A stretch of DNA of 64,000 nt from Papilionanthe hookeriana x Papilionanthe teres. Lineage: Eukaryota; Streptophyta; Magnoliopsida; Asparagales; Orchidaceae. The position numbers and the translations under genes were made by a program. The stretch lies in contig CM040430.1 in NCBI GenBank assembly GCA_022702705.1, positions 68,461,982-68,525,981 of the forward strand. Reading direction: 5' to 3'. This document shows, in pieces, positions 44,677 to 54,679 of this stretch; the first letter of the stretch is position 1, and every line of letters starts with the position of its first letter. The notes under the pieces are model-generated. The model did no database searches and had not been told where the DNA came from. It was given only the letters and a program-made list of their open reading frames with translations.

Positions 44677-46450
44677 TAAACCGACCTTTACGAATGCAAG
44701 AATTTATGAATTTATATTTAAATATTTATAATAATTTTTGTAAAAGTCACAATTTCAAACGCAAGTATACATATCGTTTCAAGTAAAACGAGGCTCTATT
44801 GGAGTCCTGGTTATCTATCCCACAGGGAAGATTAAGTGAAAATTAATTTAAGAAATATATTAGATTTTAAAATTAAAATTATTTATTATTTTTATTTCTT
44901 TTGAAAATTTAGATTTTTAAGTTTAATTAAATTTCTACTAAATGCAAATAAGAAACAATAAAGTAGAATGTTAATGCAAGTATAAATAAAACAACTTTCT
45001 CATTTTTCAACTAATCCAAGATTTTTCAGAATAATTACCATTCGTTGAGAACTTGAAATTATGGTATTGTGTCAAATAGAAGAATTCCTATTCTTTACCT
45101 TCACTCGATAGTATAATGAACATTGGCTAACTTATTGATCGGTTCAGGATGTATTATTAGTTGAATGGGTTAATCTAGGCTCACACTTTTAGATGTCTAA
45201 GGGTGGCTAAGGTCGGCCCTAGTAGTGCTTTCCTTTTCTATAAACCAAATTATTAGAATTTAGTCTGTCACTCTAAAAACTAATCAATTCTACACCCAAT
45301 AATCAATATCTCCCTATTTATTTGCACTTCACCTTAAATAACCCACTCAATGCCTTCGATTACCCAATAATTTCTGTGATATCTACTAGTTAAGAACTCA
45401 TCTCCGAATATGTCTCAGAATTTTTCTACAGGTTTTAACAATTTAAATGGCCAGTTTAAAAAGTAAATTAAGATCATATATTATTATCATCACAATAATT
45501 AAAAACTTTTAAGTTAAGTTATCTAACGAAATTAAATTATCTTATTATCGCTTCATATTTGAAAGGAGAAAGAAAACTAACTACTCAGAACACATTGAAT
45601 TTACACAACAAAACATATTTATAAAACTTTGAACCAAGTTACAAATACTTATCTGGAATATTCCTTCAAGTGATCCTTTGACTCCTACTGACTCCAATGC
45701 AAGGTACAAGACTTCAACAGCAACAACACTTCCAAACTCTCACTTACTACTCAAAGAATTGAGTAGTAACACTCAAAATAACTAAAATAAACTCACTAAA
45801 TACTTAAGAAGAAAATATGGTGGCTCTCTAAATCTATCTCTGGATGCTAGAGATCTGAGGGGCACTTTTCTCTGTAGAATTGACTCCTATTTATAGAGCT
45901 TCGAAAATGATCAGGGGTTGCTTAAGGAATCTCTTTAAAATTCGTCTAAATACAATGTATCTTCTAGAAAGTAACTATGGCGCCTAGGCGCCGGAATCTG
46001 GTGCCTAGGCGCCGGAATCTGGTGCCTAGGCGCCTGACTTTGTGACCAAGTCTTCACACCCCTTCACTTTGGATCGCACCTCTTCACAGTTAAAATTATT
46101 TTCCTGTGTCCAGATGCATTGTATCACATGTTCTATGTATTAGGAGTAACTTGTAGTCTTCTAGAAGGTCTGATAATCGCTTAACACAGTCAAAATAACC
46201 GCCCAAAGTTTTCAAAAATTCTTCACTTCTTCAGTATCGAACTGGCGCTTAGGCGCCGGATTCTGGCGCCAGACCTAAAATTTTGGTAACGTTGCTTTTT
46301 AGCTCTATTTTTTATCCTTTTTGCTCCTTTTTCCTTCTTGAACTCTTTTTTTATCATTTATATAAAAAAAAAACCTTTCATTAAAGCATAATATCCTTAA
46401 GAATTGAATTATAAATAAGGCATAAAAATAGATATTTTTAAAGTGGATCA
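44677..46450 (-). repeat. Element C 5' LTR (1,774 bp)
   Basis: Minus strand, starting TGATCCACTTT; the inner end reads GGTCGGTTTA, against GGTCGGTTCA in the 3' copy. It contains palindromes ggcgcctaggcgcc (45979-46040 and about 46243-46268), a TATA-like ctataaatag (45896-45887) and U5 words at 44760-44789. The right target duplication GTTGT follows at 46451-46455. Confidence 0.93.
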
Positions 46451-47195
46451 GTTGTACAAATGCTGTTTGAGACCAGGGAGCTTAAACCAAATAGGAATAA
46501 TGGGGGGAGGGGGAGGTTCTTGGCTAGGGTCAAAGTCAATAAGCCATTTAAGTAGGTTCATGCACCTCCCATCAACCTTCATGTATTTCCTGGAAAATAT
46601 TATAGCATAGTCCTCTTCCTAACAAGTTGAATCATGACATGTATCTCGTTAATGAGTCCTACCATCTATTCTCCATTAAGCTTCAATCTTCAAACAACTT
46701 TCTGATAATATCCAACTTTGAATGATCCAAATGAAATTTTCCAACAAAAGTGAATTTACAAGAATTTGCAAGGGTAGTAACATCATTTTCTAAGAAAAAA
46801 GGGCTGGCATTTCCCCCTTCTTGCTGGATTTTCTAAACAAGGAACATTCACCCTTACTCTCAAAAGTATCATGGTAACACTGTGGGAAAACAAAGTCCTC
46901 CACACTATTAGTGTTAAAACTAAAATTGGTATAGACAATGTCAATAAAAGATGTAGTCTTTTGGCCCTTTAATGAATCAACAGAAGGTGACAGTGAGGAG
47001 ATCATAATAGTCAAATTGACAATTAATGTCAAAGAAGAAATTTAAAAAAGAAGAGCCTGAGAATGAAAAATTATCCAAAAGCAAGCAAAATTCATAAAAA
47101 AAAGATCAAGGAATGACAAAAAAGCAAAAAATGAGCAAAAAAAACCAGCACCAAAATCAGATCCCTGAAGAGAAGAGCCCTAGGTGATAGGGAGG
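46451..47195 (-). pseudogene. LINE1 5' segment: ORF1 N-terminal part (DUF4283)
   Basis: The minus strand from about 47195 has a T-rich leader, then 'MTLIVNLTIMISSLSPSVDS' (47032) and 'SVEDFVFPQCYHDTFESKGE' (47032-46790 ORF). A decayed DUF4283 core follows ('CKFTFVGKFHLDHSKLDII', about 46765-46710). It breaks at 46456 at element C and continues at 33197. The protein is shorter and more decayed than the ORF1 copies of LINE2 and LINE3. Confidence 0.75.
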
Positions 47196-47204
47196 AGGTG
47201 TTTC

Positions 47205-47961
47205 CAACTTCATGTATATGGCAACTGAGATTGCCAAGTTGTCTGAACCTTACAAGTTTACCTTAGTTGGGAAATTTCAATATAGACATCCTAAAATGGA
47301 TGTAATCCATAAAGCATTTGATGATTTTAAGCTGGTTGGAAGTTGGTAAGTAGGAGTGTTTGATGGGAGACACATAATGATTCAATTATTAAGGGAGGAT
47401 GATTACGCTCAAATTTTCTCATAGAAGACCATTATGATAGATGGCAAACCAGTGAAGCTACTAAAGTGGACAATGGATTTTGATCCTACATAAGAACCCA
47501 CAATTATCCCTTTTTGGTATAAGCTTCTAAACCTCAAGCTTCCCTACTTCAATTAGGAGGTATCATACAACATTTGAGACTTACTTGGGAGGCCACTGAA
47601 GTTGGAAATCTCTTCCTGTAATGTTATAGGACCTTCCATAGCAAAAATTTTAAAAGAAAGAGACATTACTCTTCCTATCCTTGATGAGGTCTAGATTGGA
47701 ACTGCTAATAATGGGCATTGGCAACCACTTTTTATGGAACAACAACCCTTCTATTGTAAGCATTATAGAATTTTTAGACATTCTCAAGGGAAATTCTATA
47801 GGGTACATCCTGAATTGAGGCCATATAGACTAGCTCAGCATGGTCAGAACAACACTAGCCTTCCTCCACAAATTCAAGCTGATAAGATGGATCATTTTTT
47901 TGTACCTCATGAACCTTCCCTGCAGGTTAATCTGGTTGGGTATTCCCCCAGTTGTTGGTGA
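47205..47961 (+). pseudogene. LINE2 ORF1 (DUF4283, degenerate zinc knuckle)
   Basis: 'LSEPYKFTLVGKFQYRHPKM' (from about 47247), 'VGVFDGRHIMIQLLREDDYA' (47348-47407) and 'KLLKWTMDFDPT' (47457) give the DUF4283 core. 'EERDITLPILDEV'-type sequence follows. The knuckle region 'QPFYCKHYRIFRHSQGKFYR' (about 47740-47800) keeps one Cys and one His of the expected C-C-H-C pattern; the other Cys positions read Tyr. The last ORF ends at 47961. Stops at several places. A spacer with Glu/Lys-rich ORFs (48197-48412) leads to ORF2. Confidence 0.75.
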
Positions 47962-48335
47962 TATTCTTTGGGCTTCCGGATAGGCCTACTATAATCCCTA
48001 TCCATTCTAGAGAGGAGGTTACTGATGACACGATGGGAATACCAAACTTAGATGGAGATTTTGAGCCTCCCAATAACCTGGCCTCTTTGGGGGTGGATAA
48101 TGCTGAAGAGGCACCCCTGCAAAACAGATCTGAGCCCTTGAGAGGATCTTTTAATGACAGCATGGTGAACTAACTCAACATGGAATTAAAAGGTGAATGG
48201 CATCAGAAATCCAAGAAGAAGAAAAAAGACTGTTAGAACTAAAAAGTTTTCAAGACGATGATTTTGTTGTTGGTAGCTCAGTGAAAGTATTGTTGGACTC
48301 CCTCTCCACAGCTAAAAGGAGGGGAAAACAAATAA

Positions 48336-49106
48336 CAATTAACATAATTTGTTGGAATGTTAGGGGACTGGCTCATCCTAGATCCCTTAACAGACTCATC
48401 TTCTTGAATTAGATGTAAAAATTTTGGTGTATTGTTATACTTGAACCAATGGTCACTAAACACGTTAAGAGAATTCCTAAAAAACATCAAGTCTTTCAGC
48501 TTCTCTCAAACTCTAACAACAAAATCTGGTTACTATGTCGATAGGAAGTAAAATGGAAAATCTTGTTTTACCATCACCAATTCTTCACTTTTCCTTTACA
48601 CTAGCTGGACATTCTAGAATTACTACTTTTGTTTATGTAGGTTGCACTATTCATGCTAGGAGGGAGCTCTGGTAGGAACAGCTATAGAACAGTAATTCTA
48701 TGACTTCTAAATGGTTAATTGGTGCATATTAAATTGCTTAGCTGCCCCATGGGGGATATATGGTGGGAGGAACCCTGACTACAACAAAATGAACTTGTTC
48801 AATGACAATATCCAACCAGCTGAGCTTCATGACTTGGGCTTCTCTTGTCCCAAGTATACATGGAGAAGAGGAAAGATATGGGAAAGATTGGACAGATTTC
48901 TTGTTAATAACATTTGGCTAAATGAATTTCTGCATTCTTTAGTGTTACACCATTCCATGGCCATCTCTAATCACAAACCTATTCTTTTATCTATTTTAGG
49001 ATCTCAGGAAAAAGTCTCCTCTCCTTTCAGATATTTAAATGTGTGGGCATCTCATCCAAAACTTCCTAGTCCAAGTGGAGAATATATGGAAGAGTTATCA
49101 TCATGA
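48336..49106 (+). pseudogene. LINE2 ORF2 APE-type endonuclease
   Basis: The domain nicks target DNA to start target-primed reverse transcription. The N-terminal block 'INIICWNVRGLAHPRSLNRL' is at 48336-48395. The C-terminal half is in ORF 48711-49106: 'FSCPKYTWRRGKIWERLDRF' and 'MAISNHKPILLSI' (usual SDHKP has Asn for Asp, so a catalytic residue is changed). A frameshift and stops between 48412 and 48711 interrupt it. Confidence 0.8.
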
Positions 49107-49589
49107 TAATAACTGTATTAAGTTATGTGTGCTGTAGAAAAAGTTGGGAAAACACCTAAAGCAATAGATTTGGATTGTTTTTTGTGACATGAACACTAAA
49201 GTCTCACATGCTGAAGAAGTGGTTAAAAGGATGGAACAATAATTTGCTAATGGTTGTATCTCTAAATCAGAATTATTTTTTGCTAATGAAGAGCTCCTTG
49301 CTGCCATCCATAATCAGGAACAGTTCATAAAGCAGAAAGCTATAATTACTAGGTTGTGTGAGGGCGATGATAATTCCAGATATTACCATGCTTGCATCAA
49401 CTTTAGAAGGAAATGTAATACTATCCACCAAATTAAGGACACTAATGGACAGTGGCTGAGGACAACTGATTCTATTGCTGAAAGTGCTCTAAACCATTTT
49501 TAGGCTTTTTTATCTCAACCTCCTTGGGTCAGGAAGGCTATAAATGCACATATGCTATGTCAAGAATAAGAATATACAAGTAACCAAGA

Positions 49590-50886
49590 GCTAAGTAACA
49601 TCCCCTTGAAGATGAAATAAAAAATAGTTTAGAGTCAACTGATAGTCATAAGGTAGTAGGACCGGATGGGTTTTCTGCTAATTTTTACAAAAAAAAGCTT
49701 GGCATATAATCAAACCTAAGGTTTTTAAGGTCGTCCAAGATTTTTTTCAAGGGGGTTCACCACCAAAGTATTTCTCATCCTCAACCATTGTCCTCATTCT
49801 TAAAGAGACTCATTGTACTAATTGGGACTCATTTAGACCCATCAGCCTCACAAATGTAATTTCTAAAATCATTAGCAAGGTGATTGTGCATAGACTACAA
49901 TCCCACCTGGACATCATTATCAGCTATAATCAAATAACTTTTATTCAAGGAAGGAGTATTGTGGATAATGTGTTGCTTGAGCATGAACTGTTACTTGACT
50001 TGGATAGAAGGTGCAAGGGTGCAATACAATTTTTAACTTAGACATCAGAATAGCTTATTACACTATTCACTGGGGTTTCATTACGATTGTCTTATTGGCT
50101 AAAGTTTCTCTCCAATTTTCACCAATTTAATTTTGAGATGGCTGAAGCATAATGGCCATTCTTTATAGATTAATGGGAACACCAGTGGCTTTTTTTAGTC
50201 TACCAGAGGCATTAAAAAAGGTGACCCTCTTTCCGCTACCATTTTTATCCTAGTATTTAATTACTTGTCTAGAATTCTCAACCAAATTGGTTAGAAGTTC
50301 TCCTCACACTCTTTGCAGTCACAAATCTTCCCTGGCTCTTAATCAGCTTGCCCATGCTGATGACATTATTATCTTCACCAAAGCTACCAAATTTGAAGTG
50401 GAACAAATTTATAACTGTCTACAAGAGTTTCAGACTTGCTCTGGGATGCAACTCAATAAGCAAAAATGCTTGCTGCAGTTCAATTAATGGATTGCCCTCA
50501 CAAAAAACGGGATAGCAGATTTTACTAGATTTACTTCAAACCTTGCACCTTTGAAGTACTTGGGGGTTACTTTAATCAAAGGCAGAAAAAAATAGAATCA
50601 ATTTGATGAGGTGGTTACCAAGATCCACAACCAACTTAGTTGCAAGGTGACTTCTTTTCTCTCAAATGGTGGGAGGATCACTTTATTGAAACATGTCTTA
50701 TCAGCCTTCTCAAATTATATCCTCCAAATGGTAACAATGAAGAGAAGCACACAACTCCTTCTTAAAAGAACCTTCAACAGATTCCTTCGATCTGGGCAAA
50801 GGAAACATATGCATTGGACTGTATGTAGCATATTGTGTAAACCAGTGCAAAATGGTGCACTGGGCTTTAAGAGTTTAACCACTTAA
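49590..50886 (+). pseudogene. LINE2 ORF2 reverse transcriptase
   Basis: Blocks seen in shifting frames: 'VVGPDGFSANFYKK' (about 49651), 'RPISLTNVISKIISKVIVHR' (about 49830-49890), 'ITFIQGRSIVDNVLLEHELL' (49930-49990) and 'LNQLAHADDIIIFTKATKFE' (50340-50399; the Y/F of the xxDD box is His, both Asp kept). The thumb is 'ITLLKHVLSAFSNYILQMVT' (ORF 50611-50886). Multiple frameshifts, inactive. 49107-49589 is decayed ORF2 sequence between endonuclease and RT. Confidence 0.82.
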
Positions 50887-51290
50887 ACTTTATAAATTTC
50901 TGCAAGTTATGGATCTGATTTAGAGCTCAAACATCCTTATGGGCATGATTCATGCAAGGTAAATATTGCAAGGGGATTCATCCCTCTTTATTGACTCCCA
51001 AGTTAGTGGATTTAATAATATGGTATAACAAGCTTAAAGTTCATCATAAAGCTGAGGAATTATTTATTTGGAAATTGGGGGAAGGTGAGATCAACTTCTG
51101 GTTGGATCAATGGGTTATGTAGCAGAAGCTGATCACTCACAAGCACTCCCACTTTAATCTAAATATCAAAGTAGCTAACTACTGGTATGATGGATAGTGT
51201 GATCTCAATGCTTTGCAAGCTATCCTCGTTGGGAAACAACTTCAGGATATAGTAAAAATCCCTTTTAATACAAATTAGAAAGACAAACTG

Positions 51291-51600
51291 GTGGTTAAGA
51301 AGACACACTCACAATCTGTTTCAGCTTATATATCTTCTCTACGTGATCATGGGCAACAGGTAACTTGGGGTAAACAGCTGTGGGGTCAAAAAATTTCCTC
51401 CTCAACGTCCTTTTTCTATCGGAGGTTGTTTTATAAATTCATTCCCACTGATGATATTCTTAAACTAAAGGGATTGATGGGTCCCTCCTGCTGTGTACAT
51501 TGCAAACAAAAGGAAGATTCAATTTCTCACCTCTTTTTCCAATGAAATTTTGCTCAATAGGTTTGGACTCAGGTGTTGTCCCAAACCAATATCTAAACAT
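51291..51600 (+). pseudogene. LINE2 ORF2 zf-RVT domain
   Basis: ORF 51291-51545 reads 'YRRLFYKFIPTDDILKLKGL' followed by 'CCVHCKQKEDSISHLFF', giving the C-x2-C...H pattern of the zinc-binding domain found after RT in plant L1 elements. 50887-51290 is decayed ORF2 linker. Confidence 0.8.
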
Positions 51601-51858
51601 TTAATCTCTCTTGGAATAATTTCCACAACTGTTGGTATGAGTGGCATCAGACCAACTTATCTACAATTCCTTATGTCATTGCTTGGTTCATTTGGTTTTG
51701 CCAAGAACCAATATAAGTATGAAGACAAGAAGCTAGATAGCAAGGTGGTGGCCTCAAAATGCCTAACTCATCTTAGAAAGCAAACCCAACTAAAGAAGTT
51801 TCTTGATCTTCATATCCAATGGGTATAATCATTACTTAACAAGGTTAATAAGCCACTG

Positions 51859-52354
51859 GTGTTCTGGCATAAACCAACAAGAGGTTGGATCAAAGTTAAT
51901 ACTAATAGGAATTTCATAACCTCTGATTCTGGCAATGGAGGTATTTTCAGAGATTGGCAGAGCAACTGTTTATTATTCTTCAAAGTCCCCACAGTGTCCA
52001 GGGATGCATTGGAAGCTGAAGCCATTGCTATTTATTGGGCACTCTATATTGCAGTCAAAAGAAAATTAAAAAGACTCATTATTAAAATTGATTCTCAAAT
52101 TATTGTACATATCCTTTCTAAGAAGCTACAATGCCCCTAACATTTACTGATATGGGTGCATAAAATTGATCTAATGGCCATGTCCCTTTAGACTAGATAC
52201 CAATTCATCCATAGAGAGGGTAGCCATCTGGCTAACTGGTTGGCTAAGTCTAGACTAGAATATGAGATTACTGTAATTAACAAAGTTTAGTTTTCTAATC
52301 TTTTGTTTTTTGTGGAAGGAGACCTGTTAGGACTCCCCTACTTTAGAGCTTTGT
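51859..52354 (+). pseudogene. LINE2 ORF2 RNase H
   Basis: 'PTRGWIKVNTNRNFITSDSG' (the usual DGS reads NRN), 'EAEAIAIYWALYIAVKR' (Glu kept), 'RLIIKIDSQIIV' (Asp kept) and, after a stop at 52138, 'FIHREGSHLANWLAK' (about 52200-52245). The frame ends with taa at about 52354. Loss of the first catalytic Asp and internal stops make it inactive. Confidence 0.82.
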
Positions 52355-52429
52355 AACCTTTTGAATCTTTAACATTGAATGTTCTCCACTAAATAGAGTA
52401 TTTTGGCACCTTTCGAATGAAGTCTTTTG

Positions 52430-52432
<3 letters not shown>

Positions 52433-52499
<67 letters not shown>
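52433..52499. repeat. (AT)n microsatellite at the tail-to-tail LINE2/LINE4 junction
   Basis: About 33 AT dinucleotides. LINE2's 3' UTR enters from the left and LINE4's (minus) from the right, so both tails converge on the same tract. Confidence 0.95.
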
Positions 52500-52507
<8 letters not shown>

Positions 52508-52537
52508 AATAAAAGATACATTAATCAAAGGTTTGTT

Positions 52538-53056
52538 TTAAGTACATCTGATATAAGGGAGTGTAAGTAAATCCCCCAAAAGTAAATCTTTAAAATGCCC
52601 AAAAGGAAATTTAAAAAAGTTAATAATAGCAAAAGTAGCAGAAGTTTTAGCCAGCCAGTTGGCTGCCTGATTTCCCTCCCTGTGTATATGACTCCAGTAG
52701 ATTGTAGTGTTCTGGGTGAGTGAAAGTAGGCTTCTGTGAAGATAAATCAGCTTCCATGGTATAATTGAAGAACCTGTCATGATATTAACAAGTTGAAATG
52801 AGTCAGATTCCACCCAAAGGTAAGGATACCCAAAAGCTTTAGCAGTTCTCAGTGCCCAAATAGCAGCAACCAATTCAGATTCAAGAGGAGAAACAGAAAA
52901 GATAAATCCCCACAGTAATAGCCCTTTAGAATTCCTGCACACCCCACCAATACCAGCAGACTTAACATTATAACTCCCATCAATGTTAATTTTAACCCAA
53001 GGTAGGGAAGGAAGTAACCATTGGATTGCCTTGACCTTTGTCCTGATTCTGTTCAT
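52538..53056 (-). CDS. LINE4 RNase H domain, intact open frame (172 codons)
   Basis: This is the C-terminal RVT_3-type RNase H of a plant L1 ORF2, which removes RNA from the RNA-DNA hybrid. The frame reads 'WVKINIDGSYNVKSAGIGGV' with the first catalytic Asp (about residue 25), 'LESELVAAIWALRTAKAFGY' with the Glu (about residue 59), 'LWVESDSFQLVNIM' with the second Asp (about residue 82), and 'SHIHREGNQAANWLAKTSAT'. Here the last acidic position of the usual ADWLAK is Asn, a common variant in these elements. It ends 'LTLPYIRCT'. It is the C-terminal fragment of a broken ORF2, not a free-standing gene, but has no stop over its full length. Confidence 0.8.
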   Translation of the reverse strand: MNRIRTKVKAIQWLLPSLPWVKINIDGSYNVKSAGIGGVCRNSKGLLLWGFIFSVSPLESELVAAIWALRTAKAFGYPYLWVESDSFQLVNIMTGSSIIPWKLIYLHRSLLSLTQNTTIYWSHIHREGNQAANWLAKTSATFAIINFFKFPFGHFKDLLLGDLLTLPYIRCT

Positions 53057-53146
53057 ATGTTGTTGAGTAAATCTATACCTGTTCAGATAGGTGCAACAAT
53101 TTACAAAAATCTGTTGAGCGCAACATAAATGCTCTCCATATTTGTT

Positions 53147-54670
53147 TTAGTTTCTGGCCATCCACACAAACCAGCAGATTATCAAGGGACATAAAGACAA
53201 TTGATCAGTCTTCCAGTCATCCCAACAATCTTCCATACAAACCCAAACTCTAATATAATGTGAAAGGTTTAAATGATCCAGCACTTTAGCCCAGATCTCC
53301 TTGGTCACAGGAAAATTATAAAAGAGATGTGGAATAGTTTCCTCATGAGACTTGCATAACCAGCCTCTAGAAACTGTTCTGAGACCCTTTAATTTGAGTA
53401 TATCATCCACAAGAAAAAAATTATGAAACAATCTCCAACTGAAAAATGATATGGATGGGGTCAGAGTAGCATCCCAGATATTCTGTCCCCAATTATTAGG
53501 AGCCCAATTGTGTAATTATTGGTATATAAAAGAGTTAAGGGATTGAGAAGGAGAGTTCTTGAGAATGATCTTATCAGGTTTTGTCTGGTCAATCAGAATA
53601 GAGGTGATAATCTGAAGGGTTAGAGTATCCACAATATCTTTTAGCTTCTCTAAGTCCAAATTATAATTATTCCAGAAATCAGCTACTGTATGTGTATGAT
53701 TTAATGCAGCAGTAGGTAAGGAGGTTAAAGGTTCATCCAGCAACTAGTTATCCAACCAGAAGCTTAAAGAGCCATCCCCAAATTTCCAGCAGGAGAACTT
53801 ATTTGTCATTTCCCTAACTTAAGAAATCCTTTCCAATGTTTAGCATCAGCAGGCTTTACATGAACCAAATTTGGATTGATGTTTTTACAATATTTATCAG
53901 CTAAAAATTGAGCCCATAAGTATCCTGCTTCCTCAATTTTATCCACTACTTGTAATGGAAAATTTGACTTGTGTGCTGAAAACTTTTAAACCCAGTCCTC
54001 CTGAATGAATAGGTTTACATAGTTTGTTCCATGCTGCCCAATGGATTTGTTTATTTTGTCCTTCCCACAAAAATTTATTAAAGGTGGTTTCCAACATTCT
54101 TTGAGTACTCCTCTCCATTCTAATCATTTGCATAGTGTATAATGAAAATATAGCAAGAATGCTTTTCAATAAAGTTACCCTTCCCCCATTAAAGAGAAAG
54201 TTGTTGGTCCAACAGTTGAGCTGTGAAGAAACCTGTTTTACCACCTCATCATATTGTGTTGTTTCTTCCTACCTTTCAAAAGTTGAACACCCAAGTATTT
54301 TAAAGGCAGATCAGAAGAAGAAAATCCAGAAGTAGCTTTGGGCCATTGTTGATGTTTGAATTGCTTGCGTGCCAAAAACTGACACTTCTGTTTGTTAAGT
54401 TCCAAACCAGTCATTTGTTAGAGATGTTGAAGAATATCTAAAGTTTTTTTGAAAGCCTGTTTACTTCCATTGGTGAAAACAATGACATCATCTGCATAAG
54501 CAAGTTGGCTTATGATGGGTTTAGAGCTATGATGATAACATATATAAGGATAGCTCCTTTAAGCCTTGTTGAGAAGTCTAGAGAAGCAGTCAAAGGCTAG
54601 GTTAAAAATAGTGGGAGATAAGGAATCTCCTTGCTTAACCCATGGCTGGTACCATTTACTAGGACACTAT
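53147..54670 (-). pseudogene. LINE4 reverse transcriptase (C-terminal part) and zf-RVT
   Basis: The RT catalytic box 'SQLAYADDVIVFTNGSK' (about 54515-54465) is intact. Then come 'KYLGVQLLK', the thumb 'VTLLKSILAIFSLYTMQMIR' (ORF 54244-53939) and 'KFLWEGQNKQIHWAAWNKLC'. The zf-RVT region is 'MFHNFFLVDDILKLKGLRTV' (53431) with 'WLCKSHEETIPHLFY' (one Cys of the pair lost). Stops separate the ORFs. Confidence 0.82.
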
Positions 54671-54679
54671 TTGAAGTAT

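Larger units (their letters stand above)
33198..46450 (-). mobile_element. Element C: complete 13.25-kb Athila-type retrotransposon inserted in LINE1 ORF1
   Basis: It has both LTRs (44677-46450 and 33198-34921), a PBS, gag, protease, RT/RNase H, integrase, two env-position ORF units, a 3' module and a polypurine tract. TG...CA ends and a perfect GTTGT duplication define the borders. Removing it joins the two ORF1 parts of LINE1. The coding regions have stops and frameshifts, but it is the most complete element here. Confidence 0.93.
47200..52432 (+). mobile_element. LINE2: L1-type LINE, slightly 5'-truncated, (AT)n tail
   Basis: ORF1 begins inside DUF4283 at about 47205, so the 5' UTR and ORF1 N-terminus are missing. 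ORF2 follows with endonuclease, RT, zf-RVT and RNase H, ending at about 52354. A short 3' UTR ends in CTTTTGCC and an (AT)n run (52433-52499). It lies head to head with LINE1 (junction about 47195-47205) and tail to tail with LINE4. Confidence 0.87.
52500..54679 (-). mobile_element. LINE4: 3' part of an L1-type LINE, cut by element D
   Basis: On the minus strand the sequence starts inside RT ('KWYQPWVKQGDSLSPTIF', from about 54655) directly at the 5' LTR of element D. It continues through the xxDD box, thumb, zf-RVT and RNase H to an (AT)n tail. The upstream part may lie beyond element D, outside the window. Confidence 0.85.

Noticed and set aside
52343..52528. 61-codon ORF with Tyr-Ile repeats (minus strand)
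   Set aside because: It is a translation of the (AT)n microsatellite.
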